Assembly (NCBI GenBank): GCA_029204225.1
Contig: CM055097.1
Coordinates: 73,939,279-74,003,278 of the forward strand
Reading direction: 5' to 3'
Source: Diphasiastrum complanatum
Taxonomy: Eukaryota; Streptophyta; Lycopodiopsida; Lycopodiales; Lycopodiaceae
DNA: 64,000 bases
Shown: piece by piece, positions 22,791-33,759 of the stretch
How positions within the stretch are numbered: position 1 is the stretch's first letter
Layout: every line of letters starts with the position of its first letter
The notes under the pieces: generated by a model
What the model was told of the DNA's origin: nothing
The model's input: the letters and a program-made list of their open reading frames with translations, nothing else
Database searches by the model: none
Position numbers and translations under genes: made by a program

Positions 22791-23230
22791 TGTAAAGGTC
22801 GAGACAAGACTTATCATCATAAGTCCGAGCTCGACCTATGTTGACCTATGCTGAGCATAGGTTGAGACAAGACTTATGTTGAGCATAAGTCCCCGCTCGA
22901 CCTACGCTGAGCATAGGTGGAGACGGGACTTATGTGAGCATAGGTCGAGAGGGGATTTGTGCTCAACCTATGTTGAGCATAAGTTAAGACAAGACTTATG
23001 CTTAGCATAAGTCCCCGCTCAGCATAGGTGGAGATGGGATTTATGCTCAACATAAGTTATCGCTCGGACCTATGCTGTCGAGTTTGGACTTATGTTGGTC
23101 GAGCTGAGACTTATATTGATCATAAGTCTTGTCTCAACCTATGCTCAGCATTGGTCGAGACAAGACTTATGCTCAACTATGTTAAGCATGGTTTGAGACA
23201 GGACTTATGTTTAGCATGGGATATCGCTTC
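22791..23230. repeat. Dense array of short palindromes (TATGCTNAGCATA type)
   Basis: About a dozen near-perfect dyads in some 430 bp, alternating between ACTTATG...CATAAGT and CCTATG...CATAGG forms, separated by the linkers GAGACAAG and CCCCGCTCGA. One is perfect over 19 bp: ACTTATGCTTAGCATAAGT at 22,994-23,012. Isolated relatives occur at ~23,353 and at 23,804-23,818 (CTATGCTCAGCATAG). The array carries no gene. Spacing is irregular, unlike a regular satellite. Confidence 0.85.
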
Positions 23231-23940
23231 CAAAGCCCCTTGCTACAATTATGCTCATATTTGTTAATAAATAATTTTCAAAAAAAAGAGAAATAGAGAT
23301 TTATGAAAAAAGAGCTTACCTCGTAGCAAGAACATAAAATGGAGGTCCCTCAATCTATGTTGGGCATAGAGGATGGTCAAAGCATATGCTAAGATCAATA
23401 GAAAGTTAAGGCGAAAAAAAATGAGAGCTCCAGAACACAATCTAAAAAAACAAACGGGCAAAGGTGACTTATGTCGGGCGAAGCACCCTTAAATACTTTC
23501 GGGGCTGTGTCCTGTGCTGAGTGGTTGGTTTGGACCATAGTGGATACGTGCCATGCTGACAGACCTTAGTGGATTGTTGAAAGCCTAACCCTAACCTTAA
23601 CCCTACCTTGATTGTGACCACGACCCTAAATCTCGAAGACTACTTAAGAAAGAGTTACTAGAACTAAACTCAATGCCTACTCTTGCCATGAAATATTTGA
23701 TTTTGCTATGATATTTGTGATCCTATGTTTTCTATGCATTTTGGTATACCTCCAATCAATGAAACTGATGGCCAACATTGCTTCCCATGCCAAGCATAGC
23801 TTCCTATGCTCAGCATAGAATTAAGTTTGAAATTTTTTGTTTGTTTGTTGTTACTTTGTTTTTGCATGTCTTGAATGTAAATGTAACATTTCAATTATCT
23901 TGCATCTCTTAGGTGTGAACTAGTATTTGATTGTTTCCCA
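23231..23940. other. No gene; scattered dyads and CCCTAA-like words
   Basis: Contains single dyads related to the array to the left, and a short degenerate run CCTAACCCTAACCTTAACCC near 23,586. That run is too short and degenerate to be a telomere. No coding motif found. Confidence 0.5.
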
Positions 23941-25945
23941 ATGGAAAATTCATCTTCTTTAATTCTTCCCGCTCCAACTTACTTTGATGTAGTTTCTACT
24001 AGTTCCTCGTCTGACATTAAAGCTACAACTGTGTACCATGAAATGACTCCATGTTCAAGTCAAGCTAGTGAATCTTGTACTAGATCTTCATCTTTGTGGC
24101 TAATGAATCTCCAAACAGTGTACTATCTCCCTCGGGTGAGAATTGAAGTGGTTTAGAAACAAGCAAGCACTTAGTTACTGATTCAAGTCAGTCTACAATC
24201 CCACGTTAAGGAACTCGTTCTTTGAATAGGGCAAGACAGAGGCACGAAGAACCATTAGATCCAATGTTATGAAATCAAAAAGATCAATATTTTCTAATGT
24301 AGAAGATATTTCTAAAAGCCTAGAGCCTTCTGGCGAAAATCAAGGAGATGATATAGCTGACATGCGAGAAGCACATGTACAAGGTACAACTTCAATATCA
24401 CCAGAGTCGTTAGGTGCTAATGTACCAAGTTCCTCTTACAGAGCAGAATCCAGGGCCAAGACAAGTTTTGAAGGGATTTACAAGCAAGTCGTGAAATGAC
24501 GGGGTGTCAAAATCAATTGCTCAAACCTCAAGAAATTTGTCAAGTCAGAAACATAGGTTGTTGTATTTCCTCGTGTTTACAAAAGGTAAGCTTTGCTGAA
24601 ATTAGCCAAATTCAAACAAAGTTCTTTTCAAAGACAAAAAATGATCAAAATTATTATCTTTGTTCATCTGTAAGGCCTGATCGAAAAGGTTTTGCTTACT
24701 TCATGGAAACAACGGAAGTTTGTTGTAAAGCTTTCAAAGTTGTTCATGTAATTGGAAACTCAAGACTTGATTGCATTCACACGAGGTTACAAAAAGATCC
24801 AAGCCTTCAAGGTTCCGTTCAAGGTCAAACTGTTTCTCCGAACTACTTAACCTCAAAGGTTAATTCATTTCATTAATGTGAACACCGAAAAACTTTCAAA
24901 TTCTCTGTATTTTCATCTTCCAGACAATTTCACGAAATTGAAAATAATTTTGATGTACAAAGATTTCGCAATGTCCAAGAATGTTTAACATCTAAGCTAT
25001 TCTTATTTCATGAAGCTGTGGAAGAGATATTTTGGTCTAGTAAAAATCCCAAAAAAAATCTCGAATGTTTGTTTGTACTATCTATGAGCAACTGAAAGCA
25101 ATCAGAGAACAAGCCAAAACGTCCCAAGAAAATGGTATTTGTTATTTTAACTCATTTTAACTTTCCTTTGCATTTCCAATTACTTAAGTCCAATGTTTTT
25201 TTTTTGTGTGTGTGATTTTTTTAGCGGACATTACCAAGTCACTTCAAATCCACAGAGAGCAACAGACAATAGAAAGACAAAAGCTTGCAAAACACTGAAA
25301 AAAGTGTTTGGAATTTTTTCAAATGTATTTGGGTCTCGTAATCGACGTGATGGATCAAAAGAAAACACTAATCCCACATTTTGTAAGAGTGCCAAAGAAT
25401 TTAAACGCAGCTGATTTTATTCAAGTTCATTTGGTTGGTGCTCTTATATTCAACGACACTTTGCAGTCTAAATTGTATTTCAACTATCCAACTGTTCAAA
25501 ATGACCCAAACTTAACCATTACCATAATTCACAAAATAATACTTGAATTTGGTAATAGTTTTTCTGAGATTCTCTACTTGCAACTTGATAATGCTACCAG
25601 AAGAAAACGAAAATCAAACAGTGTTGGCATATTTATCAATCTTGGTCGCTCTGAAGATTTTCAAAAAAATCAAAATAGGATTTTTATTGGTGGGTCACAC
25701 TCATGATCAAATTGACCAAATGTTCAGTTGCTTCTCAAAAAAGCTAAGATGCAAAAAAGTCTTTTCTTTACCAGCCTTACAGAGTATTATCGAGGACTTG
25801 TACACCCTTGCACCAAATGTGGTTTTATTGCGTTGCACATATGATTTTAGAAATTACATCAAAACATCGGAAGAACATTGCATCGTATGTTTCCAACATC
25901 AGTTTAAAATTGCTAATAATGTTGGTGGCATCACATTATTGTAGG
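23941..25945 (+). pseudogene. DUF7869-like gene, probably transposon-derived, decayed
   Basis: Frames in order: an S/T-rich N-terminus (23,941-24,499); a segment with EVCCKAFKVVHVIGNSRLD (24,496-24,876); after a gap with stops, a core beginning LGLVIDVMDQKKTLIPHFVR (25,308 on) through VGALIFNDTLQSKLYFNYP and LYLQLDNATR; then, after a one-base frameshift in AGAAGAAAA at ~25,600, ENENQTVLAYLSILVALKIF, GFLLVGHTHDQIDQMFSCF and a trailing CFQHQFKI. The LDN and GHTHDQIDQ motifs are those I associate with the uncharacterised plant/animal DUF7869 domain, often multicopy. Acidic residues at VIDVMD, LQLDN and HDQID are spaced in a way that could be an RNase H-like catalytic set; that is inference. Stops and a frameshift make this copy non-functional unless unseen introns exist. 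Confidence 0.6.
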
Positions 25946-26009
25946 AAAAGCAATTCTCTAAATGGCATGGCTACCTTCTGAAGGAGTCCGTTTTTTACAA
26001 TCTTGTAGT

Positions 26010-26760
26010 GGGTTTATTTCCTATCCTATCCTCAACCCAAGATCCAAGGACTCAAGCATCAAGGAGATGAAGTTAGTTGTCACGCATAGGTTTGATCCCA
26101 TGAGAGTGATAGCATATCTCAAAATTCAACATGTATGGAAGATCCACATCTAACTCTAAGATCCATTAACCCTAAGCATTAACACTACATCCATTAACCC
26201 TACGATCCACAAAGAGATAGATACTTGCTTATCTCTCTCTCTTCCTTTCTCTCTCACAAAAAGCATAAGAACATACAATCCCAATAATTTTCAGATCCAA
26301 CAATTAATAAATCCAAAGAAAGCATGAGAGATGTAGTGGAGAAGAGGGCCTTGGCCTCAAAATCCTATTGGCCCATTTCTACCTCCCTAACTATTCAAAC
26401 TTGAAAAAGAGTGGGAACCCATTCAAAAATTGGATGGAACCAATTTGAATTTGAATTTGAACCAATTTTGGTGAGAGTCCCAACTTTATTCACTAACTTG
26501 ACATTTAGGCCTACGACATTAAAAGTCTTGCAAAAAGGCCTAAAGTCCTTTTATTAACTTTCTAATTTTCAAATAACTATGTGATCATCGGGTTAGACTT
26601 ACACACGCAAGGTGCCAAATCCCTCTCACGTATTAACTAGGGTTAGGGTTGCCTTGGGATCTGCAAAATTTGTGCCTTCTTCTCAAGTTACGCTTGCACC
26701 TTTGTGTCCTCTAACATCTATCTTGGAGGAGCAAAAACCTGGAAGCGTGCAACAAAGAAC
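26010..26760. other. Unidentified block between DUF7869-like halves
   Basis: Includes TCTCTCTCTCTTCC and low-complexity AT-rich stretches, no coding motif. It separates the DUF7869-like core from a possible C-terminal exon. It may be an insertion (an LTR relic) or intron; no paired termini were found. Confidence 0.3.
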
Positions 26761-26809
26761 CAACCAAGAGTCGATGACATAATTCTTGAAGATGTGGATG
26801 TGCTTGTAT

Positions 26810-27117
26810 GTAATTTTGAGTTAACAATTACAAACCATTTATGAAAATCCACAATATCTATTTTACAAGAATGGCTTGGGCTAAGTGCACAACCATCATC
26901 TTTGACTCGACTTCAATGCAGCAAAGCCACAATAAACAATTTTCTCTCGACATTGGATGCTGATTCGGATGAGAATTTGTCAACAGACTCTAATGAAGAA
27001 GATGGGTCATCAACTTCTTCAGCTGAAAAGGAGAGCCTTGATAATATTTCAAGCAGTGACTTAAGAGGAGTTAGTGAGAATACCTTGGAATTTGAATTGT
27101 TAAAAATAATAATATGA
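26810..27117 (+). pseudogene. Possible acidic C-terminal end of the DUF7869-like gene
   Basis: A frame with EWLGLSAQPSSLTRLQCSK then an acidic Ser/Asp/Glu-rich tail (LDADSDENLSTDSNEEDGS) ends at 27,117. Position and strand fit a C-terminal continuation of the gene to the left. Similarity is compositional only, so it may be independent. Confidence 0.3.
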
Positions 27118-29130
27118 AAATTATTTTCAGTGTTTCAACATTTGTGGAGTTAGCGTAGTTGGCTTCAAATGTATTATGCGAGTTATTTTATGAGATTCAA
27201 TTTAGACTATTAAAATATCATACGTGTTTGTCAATATTTTGTTCACTTTGAATATTTTTAATTTTTAAAGTTTTATTAGAAAATTTAATTTTTTTGGACA
27301 TGATGTATTGATGTTTTTGGCCAATTTTTTGTGATTTTCCGAAAGTTTTTCATGAAAAAACATGTTTTTGGGCAAAAATTAAAAAATTGAAAATTGATTA
27401 CTCTTTTTTTAGGATTTTGCCCCATTTCAAAAGATTTCACGTTACATGTGTTTTCTATAGAAAATTGTTAATCAAATGACCCTTACCACCAGTAAACATC
27501 ACTAGAAAAAATATTTGAACCTATAATTTCAAGAGACCTTTAATAAATTTTCGAACAACCCTTACCGCCATCTAAGAATATTGAAAAAACTTTTGAGGAT
27601 TCAAGGGGAATAGCGTTACGATCAAAGTTTGCAATTCACATAAAATCCTAAGGATGTGAGTTTCTAGGCCACAACACGCAATTGGGTGGGTCTTGAAATA
27701 ACAAATAAATAAAGATTCAATCAAAAACTAGATCAATGGGCTCTCGGGGTGTAATGCCCTTGAATCAAGAAAGAGTATTTTGTGATTCATGAAGTCTTGA
27801 AAAATGTAACAGAGAATATGGACAACTTTTACATGTTGGGGTAGATTTTCTTGTGAGCAACCTGATGGCTAAAACCATCAAAAATTATAGTAAGGCCATT
27901 AAGCTGAATTATAATTGAATCATTGTTGAAACTGGTGGAAAGGTCACTATAAAATCATTTTCCAAGTTTAAAAGAGGACAAGCACATCCCCTTTTCATGG
28001 CTGAAGCCTTTTTTATCATCCCACACATTTTTTCTTTTTATGGATAATATGCTTTGACAATCTATTTATTATTGCAATATGCTTCCAAAGTTTCCTTACA
28101 AGCTTATTTTACCAAGTAGTGTCAAATTGCTTTCTTTACTCATAAGATGCCACTCCTTTGAACTTTTGGCATCTTCTATAAAGATGCTGCAAAGAAGTAG
28201 GCATAATTTGGGCATCCGGATTCTTTACTCGTAGTACATCTTCTTTATTGGAAATTGACCCCTCTTTTTAGCATTTTTCATAAAAATGGTAAAACAAAAT
28301 AACTAGAAATTGGGCGTGCATATTTCTTCAAATAAGTATTTAGAGACAATGTTCTCGTAATGTGTGTCATCTCAAATCTTACATAGACACTAATTGGGTG
28401 TATTTTTCAACCCTAACACCAAGCATCCGGCCTCCTGATGGAAATATTGAAAGTAGAGAGCCCTCATGTTTCCTCTAATGATGTTTGTGGGCCCAACATA
28501 TTTATGAGTAAAATTTTCAAGCGACATTAATATGCTCAATAATTTGTTTTTATCAAAATATCGTATGAAATCATTAAACATCCTCTAATTTCACCACTAT
28601 CATGGCTAGAGGACAATCCACTACTTCTTACAACGTAACTATTTTGTAAAATAACCATAACGTACAAGCCGCTTGGAACACCATTACCTTGCATAAAGGT
28701 TGAGCAATAAATTTTGAGTGTTACTCGAGATGAACATAAGGTGATGTAAAAAAATTAGGGCATCACTCTATGTGATAAATTGATTTTATGAATGGGTCAA
28801 AGTCTATACTAACATTATAAAGTCTTTATAGGCATGTAAATTTTGTAATATGAAAATCTATGATTTTATTGGGCAATGAATTTGGCAAAAATATATTATA
28901 CCTTTACATTATACATTTCTATTTTGATTCTAAAAAGTAGGTAATGGTCATTGGGAGGGCCATTACCACAAATAATCCAGGACCCAAGTAGTGAGTGGCG
29001 AAGGCCACGAGCTCCCAAGGGATAGGATTAAGAGTAGTAATGGCCCGATCAATTGACCATTACTTGATGTAATAGTCATTTCGTTCATTTTATGGGCTCT
29101 CTATCTCTCTCTCATTTAATATTAAAAAAG
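27118..29130. other. AT-rich DNA without genes
   Basis: No convincing frame or element terminus. There are two loosely similar blocks around ACCCTTACC at ~27,480 and ~27,565. A word GTGATGTAAAAAAATTAGGGCATCAC (28,741-28,766) resembles repeats at 33.6-33.7 kb on the other side of the MYB-CC gene. Confidence 0.5.
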
Positions 29131-29138
29131 AAAAAACA

Positions 29139-29231
29139 TTTTGGGGCCCTATAGTATGCAAAATAATATAGGACCCAAAAAAGAAAAACAGTTTGGGGCC
29201 ATAGTATGCAAAATACTATATGGCCCAAAAA
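29139..29231. repeat. Two tandem imperfect hairpins
   Basis: Two ~45-bp units, each TTTGGGGCC...TAGTATGCAAAATA...TATAGGNCCCAAAA, can fold into stem-loops whose arms pair GGGCCTATA-like with TATAGGNCCC. They lie 1 kb downstream... that is, right of an otherwise featureless block and about 600 bp left of the MYB-CC stop codon. Confidence 0.7.
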
Positions 29232-29830
29232 ATGCAATAGAATGAACCTAATGACAATTAGGTAGTCCACAAGTTCCTACCAAAGAGAAATGGACAACAA
29301 AACCTTGTGCAATCCTTTAGTGTGACATTCTCACACACCTAAAAACTAAATCCATGGCAGCCTAATGTTGTTACAAATAAAATACTGGAGAAAAAACACG
29401 GTGACCTTTGAAATCTCAACAATCTTTTCCTCAAAGTGAATCATACTTTAAATGTCGAAAAAGATTGCACCTTGTTAGAATGGTTTAGAAAGTTTGTTAC
29501 AAAACATGTTAACTATGAGTATATGATCCAATAGGTAACTGCTCCACGATAGAGCCAAAAACTGAATCACCCAAATCGTTTAAAAAAAGCGAAATGATTA
29601 GAATATTCTGAAGGAAAGCAAGAAAACTATTATTCATTACATTCATATTGAACAATGGAGACAGATTGTCTGCACACTAGACGTTTTAACTTTACAATGT
29701 GCCAGTAATATTAAGGGCACACATACCATCACTATGACGTATATGATGACCCAAAGATGATGTGAGTATAAAAAATAGATCACCAAAAAAGGAGGGTCAG
29801 TTTTGTTTAGTCGTTGACTAACTAAAGGGA
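29232..29830. other. Presumed 3' flank and 3' UTR of the MYB-CC gene
   Basis: No gene or repeat recognised. On the minus strand this follows the stop codon at 29,831-29,833, so its right part should be 3' UTR. No clear polyadenylation signal was singled out. Confidence 0.4.
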
Positions 29831-32040
29831 TCATCTATTCCAACCAAAAGCATTCAAATCCAGCTCCTTTCCCTTGTGAAGCCCCGGTCCTTCACGATTT
29901 GAATTTAAATTCAAATCTTGAGCCATAGCAGAATTGCTAGCCAGCGGCATAGCATGGACTTGCTCAGAATTTGTATGCATTCTTGTCATACCATTCACAG
30001 GAGCTCTGGACTTTTTTAGTAGAGATGAAAGCCTGTGATCAGCAGAAAATATCCCTCTCTTGGCAACTGATCTTTCGGGAGTGCAAGAGTTTAGGTACCC
30101 ATTATCAGCTCCATCAATTCTTTTAAACATTTTCGCATCCTCTTCTGTGCCTAGTAATCTGCCATACACTATATGCTCTGGTTGCTGATGAGCTGAAGTG
30201 AGTGCTGCCTCAACAAGGTTTCTGTCTGGTATTCCGACGTCTTGATTGGAGCAGTGTGCAAAATTCTCTTGTACACCACTTCCGTCAAGACAATCACTAT
30301 ACAAAAATATTTTGAGTCTTCCATCGGCACTTTGGCAATCCTCATTCTGAATTTCCTCATGATCCAGGGTAGATAGGCTTCTAAGTGTGCAATCTGGAGA
30401 ATTACCGACAGCTTGAGATTTCTGTAATGCCGTTGCATGTTGGTCATGTGCAAGTATGGGCCCCACTGAGGACTTGGACGTGGCCAAAGAAGAATTCATT
30501 TGTTCGGTTGAAACTTTGCTCACCAAGTCAGTCAGCTCATCCTTGGCAGCCTCTTGTTGTCCTCTTAATCCTAATGTATGTCTTGCTAAAGTTTCACGCG
30601 CTTTTTCCAAGATTGATTGCAAGTATTTGCCTTGTGCCTCAATTTTTAGTTGCAAACGCCTTTGAACCTAGCAAGTCCACGTAATAGGGGCTTTATGAAG
30701 ACATGGAGAAGACGCAATAGAATTAACTCTCGATAGCTGATTAGACTTTCATACTAGTTCTCCTTAGAGTGTAAGTTCTAACACTTTGCGGGCCACCCTT
30801 GTATGCTGACATGATTGAGTTACTCAAGGAAGCTTAGAGATTCTAAGCACATCCATCTGGCTCTCTCTAAGAAATTAATGCAGCTTCAGTTTTAGACCAA
30901 CCAACCAGTTGTGTATGGACGTACCTCTAACTGTTCGTGCAACTTTCTTTGCACCTCCATTTGCATCCTTAGTGCCTCTGTGATCTGAAGGTTTCTGTCA
31001 TCAGCCACGACAAGGGTTGAAAACTGTCATTATTGATTTGCTCTGAGTGGTCCACTAGACATACTTTGCAATTTAAAGGTAGCGAGGCTTACTCTGGGTT
31101 TTGACCAACGAATGTCTGGGATGCACTAATGTTTGGAACTTGACCAACTGCAATGCCTTTGAAACAAAGTCGTGCGTTAGAGAAAGACATCAATGCAATC
31201 AGCAAACTCAAGCACACAAACGCATACCGATGTAAAACACTTCGGGTTTACGATATGTGAGAGACCTTAATGCCCTACCATCTTTACTGCTTTCCAGATC
31301 TGAGTCTTTATGAAGCTGTTTTCCAAGTCTATATTTCTGCAAAAAAGTCAACCAGATGGATCTGCTTGTGAAAAGCGTACATTGTAGGCAAGCAGTTGGG
31401 GTCATCTTATGGATTTGTGGTGGCCACAATTTCATGAAGAAAATTCAAATGCACTAGCAGAAAGAGAAATATCGAAAAACGTAAACTCACTTGTAGGTGG
31501 CTTTTCAGATGATACAAGGTCAGGCCCTTCACACCCATAACCCTCATCACGGATTTTGGTGTGGCCTCTGAGAAAAATCAATCAAATATGTGTATCAAGG
31601 ACAAAACAAAGACCTTTTACGATACTGTGTAGACAATGCAATAACTATATGAATGCATTATACTACAATATACAACATGGAAGCAAAGTCTTATTCAAGT
31701 ACTTTTACTGCTGAGTGTGTGCACATGTGATGTAGCCGCAAGAGATGCATGAGACAATTTTTGAGAGAGAGAGAGAGAGAGATATGACTTGATGTAGCTA
31801 AATAAATTGGTACGAGCACTTACTGTCTGCGCCACCGAGTTGAGTGATTGCATCCACAAAACGCTCATGCAACTCGGGAGTCCATCGAAGGCGTGGCTTT
31901 GGTTCTGCAGAAGCAAGGATTCTCGTGGAATCTCCAGTTAATGTTGCATATAATGAAGACGGCCAGCTCTCGTGGTTGGATGACGTCTGCCCGTGATGTT
32001 CAACCACGGTTGTGCCCAAAATCTTCTGTGTCTGATACAT
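29831..32040 (-). CDS. MYB-CC (PHR1-like/PHL) transcription factor, six coding exons
   Basis: Exons (plus coordinates, transcribed right to left): 32,040-31,824; 31,567-31,491; 31,336-31,228; 31,156 (or 31,147)-31,093; 30,994-30,925; 30,667-29,831. All introns are GT-AG and phases agree, giving about 457 residues. Residues ~47-108 form the GARP MYB-like domain: KPRLRWTPELHERFVDAI, then exon 2 KATPKSVMRVMG and LTLYHLKSHLQ, and exon 3 KYRLGK. Exons 5-6 encode the coiled-coil MYB-CC motif LRMQMEVQRKLHEQLE with QLKIEAQGKYLQSILEKA. The C-terminus LDLNAFGWNR resembles the LDLNxFxWN tail of PHL2/PHL3-type members; the RVMGVKG segment is closer to APL. Family members are nuclear DNA-binding factors, several controlling phosphate-starvation genes or phloem identity; the role here is not known. 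Exon 4 acceptor is ambiguous by 9 bp, in frame. Confidence 0.88.
31763..31783. repeat. (GA)n microsatellite in MYB-CC intron 1
   Basis: About ten GA units on the plus strand within the first coding intron. Confidence 0.9.
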
Positions 32041-32055
32041 CCTTCCTAGAATCTA
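32041..32055 (-). promoter_or_regulatory. 5' UTR end with upstream splice acceptor
   Basis: On the minus strand the sequence TTTGTTTGTTTCACAG precedes TAGATTC 15 bases before the ATG at 32,040. This is a strong 3' splice site, so the 5' UTR is probably split and transcription starts further right, perhaps in the GC-richer 32.7-33.5 kb region. The first donor site is not identified. Confidence 0.55.
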
Positions 32056-32089
32056 CTGTGAAACAAACAAAACCATTTAGACCAAAACT

Positions 32090-32090
<1 letters not shown>

Positions 32091-32126
<36 letters not shown>
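32091..32126. repeat. (TC)n microsatellite in the MYB-CC 5' UTR intron
   Basis: About 18 CT units on the plus strand, i.e. GA on the transcribed-sense strand, just upstream of the 5' UTR acceptor. GA-rich tracts are common in plant 5' regions and bind BPC/GAGA factors. Confidence 0.9.
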
Positions 32127-32129
<3 letters not shown>

Positions 32130-33530
32130 AGCTGACAAAGACTACCCACGCTGCAGATATACATACAAATTCATACAATCAATGGGATTTGTACTGCATT
32201 CACCTTTTTACTAGCAATTCAGGGTGAAATAAGCAATGATCACCGGGTGTCAACAAGAATCTAAAACTGGGCAGGGTTTTGTTCAATCTATGGCATCAAG
32301 CAGAGAATCAATCTCAACCCTTTCACATGTGTCATGTGGTATCCTCTTTATTCGCGATCCAGGATATTTCCAACATTCTGGACAAGGGCTGATCACCTTA
32401 TTCCTGTCCACGAAGCCCTTTAATGCTAGTTATTCTTGGTCGTACCTATTCCTTGATCCTGCCGTTTCTAAGTACAGGTAGACAGGTATTGTTAGATCTT
32501 GCAGTAGCAAAGTCCGAGTTTGGATGTTTTGTGTCACCTCACACGCTGCAATTCAAATAAGAGATTGTTTGAAAGGAACAAATCGATGTTTTAAAGAGGT
32601 ATTCTAATTATTGCAAGTCAATTTGTGCACATCGCCTTTTTAAATATGTAAAAGAAAAGAAAAAGAGATTTGCAGTAGACGATCACTTTCTTTCTTCTTT
32701 AGCCTGCTACAATTCCCGTCATCCGCAGCAAAATGTCAAACCTTGATCCATAGGCCTCGATCCCGGAAAAGCGCTGAAACAAGGCGGTCCGAATATTGCG
32801 AGTTAGATCATTTGCCTGTCCAATGCTGCTCAGCGGATTCATGCATATTCCCACAAATCTGGATCCGAATTTACCACACTTTCTTCATCGCAGTCAAGAC
32901 GCAGTAATTGCTGATCTTCTCGAAGTCAATGACTTCTCATCTTCAAATCCCTCATAAGAGGAGCATTACCAAAGCATATTCAGCGCCAACGTCAACTTCC
33001 CTGCATCAACTTCAACCTCTTTACTCAACCTCAACCGTGGAAGGAGAACTAGATAATCACCACATGACAATATCACAGGGCATAGAGAGATGAACCCAGC
33101 GAGAGCGCGAGAAAGAGTGAGAGGGAGAAGGGACTAGCTACAGGGAGGGAGTCGAGGGAGATGAGCTTTCCATATCCACGGTAATTCGGACAATAACACT
33201 AGATTATCTGAAAAAATCTGCAAAACTGTATTGAAAGCAGATTCGCTGCACGGGCAAAAACTGCAAAAGAGGACATACCCCACTCTATACTCTATACTCT
33301 TTGCCTCCTAGGTTTGTTGTTACGGCTCGCACTAGGCTCCAGAATTCCCCCGTACTATACTACGGAATATTCCCGATTAGACCATTCATCGGGTTTTGTC
33401 GCGCTCTTTCTACCTTTAGGCTTTCTCTGAGCTCTCCTGCCTTCAAAAGGGGTAGTAGATTGCGGGAGGAACTTGGGGCGGGGCGGCTGGGGTTGGGAAT
33501 TGTCTTTTCAGACCTTTAAGGATCATTTGA
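32127..33530 (-). promoter_or_regulatory. Presumed promoter and 5' UTR region of the MYB-CC gene
   Basis: Higher GC than both flanks, GA-rich runs (33,095-33,140) and no mobile-element motif. Its only frames are short. The GC-rich end at ~33,300-33,520 could be a CpG-type promoter. No TATA box or phosphate-response P1BS element could be assigned with confidence. Confidence 0.4.
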
Positions 33531-33636
33531 AAACCTATTTTAAGCTATGGAACCACTGAGGCCACAATCCAAATATAACACTATTTACAACTTCTAAATC
33601 TGGCCATTCCACCATTTTTTAATGAAAAAAGGTTTT

Positions 33637-33741
33637 GTAACACGTGACATAAAATAAATCTAGGCATCACCAACATAATTTGCACTCACTATCACACCAC
33701 AAGTTTATAACATGTGATGTAAACTAAATTTAGGCATCATT
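33637..33741. repeat. Two-copy 70-bp direct repeat
   Basis: RTAACAYGTGAYRTAAA followed by TAAAT(C/T)TAGGCATCA occurs at 33,637-33,671 and 33,707-33,741. A second pair of similar words around ATTTATGGGCAAAAAATTTC-like text (33,825-33,870 and 33,960-34,000) suggests a longer diverged duplication. Confidence 0.65.
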
Positions 33742-33759
33742 CGTGTAGAATCAACTTAC

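Noticed and set aside
22791-23230. CRISPR-like array
   Set aside because: Units are palindromic and irregularly spaced with constant linkers, not unique spacers, and the genome is a plant's.
23586-23610. Telomere-like CCCTAA run
   Set aside because: Short and degenerate; too little to support more than coincidence.
33301-33519. 72-codon plus-strand frame in the MYB-CC 5' flank
   Set aside because: GC-rich promoter-like DNA with no recognised motif; likely chance.
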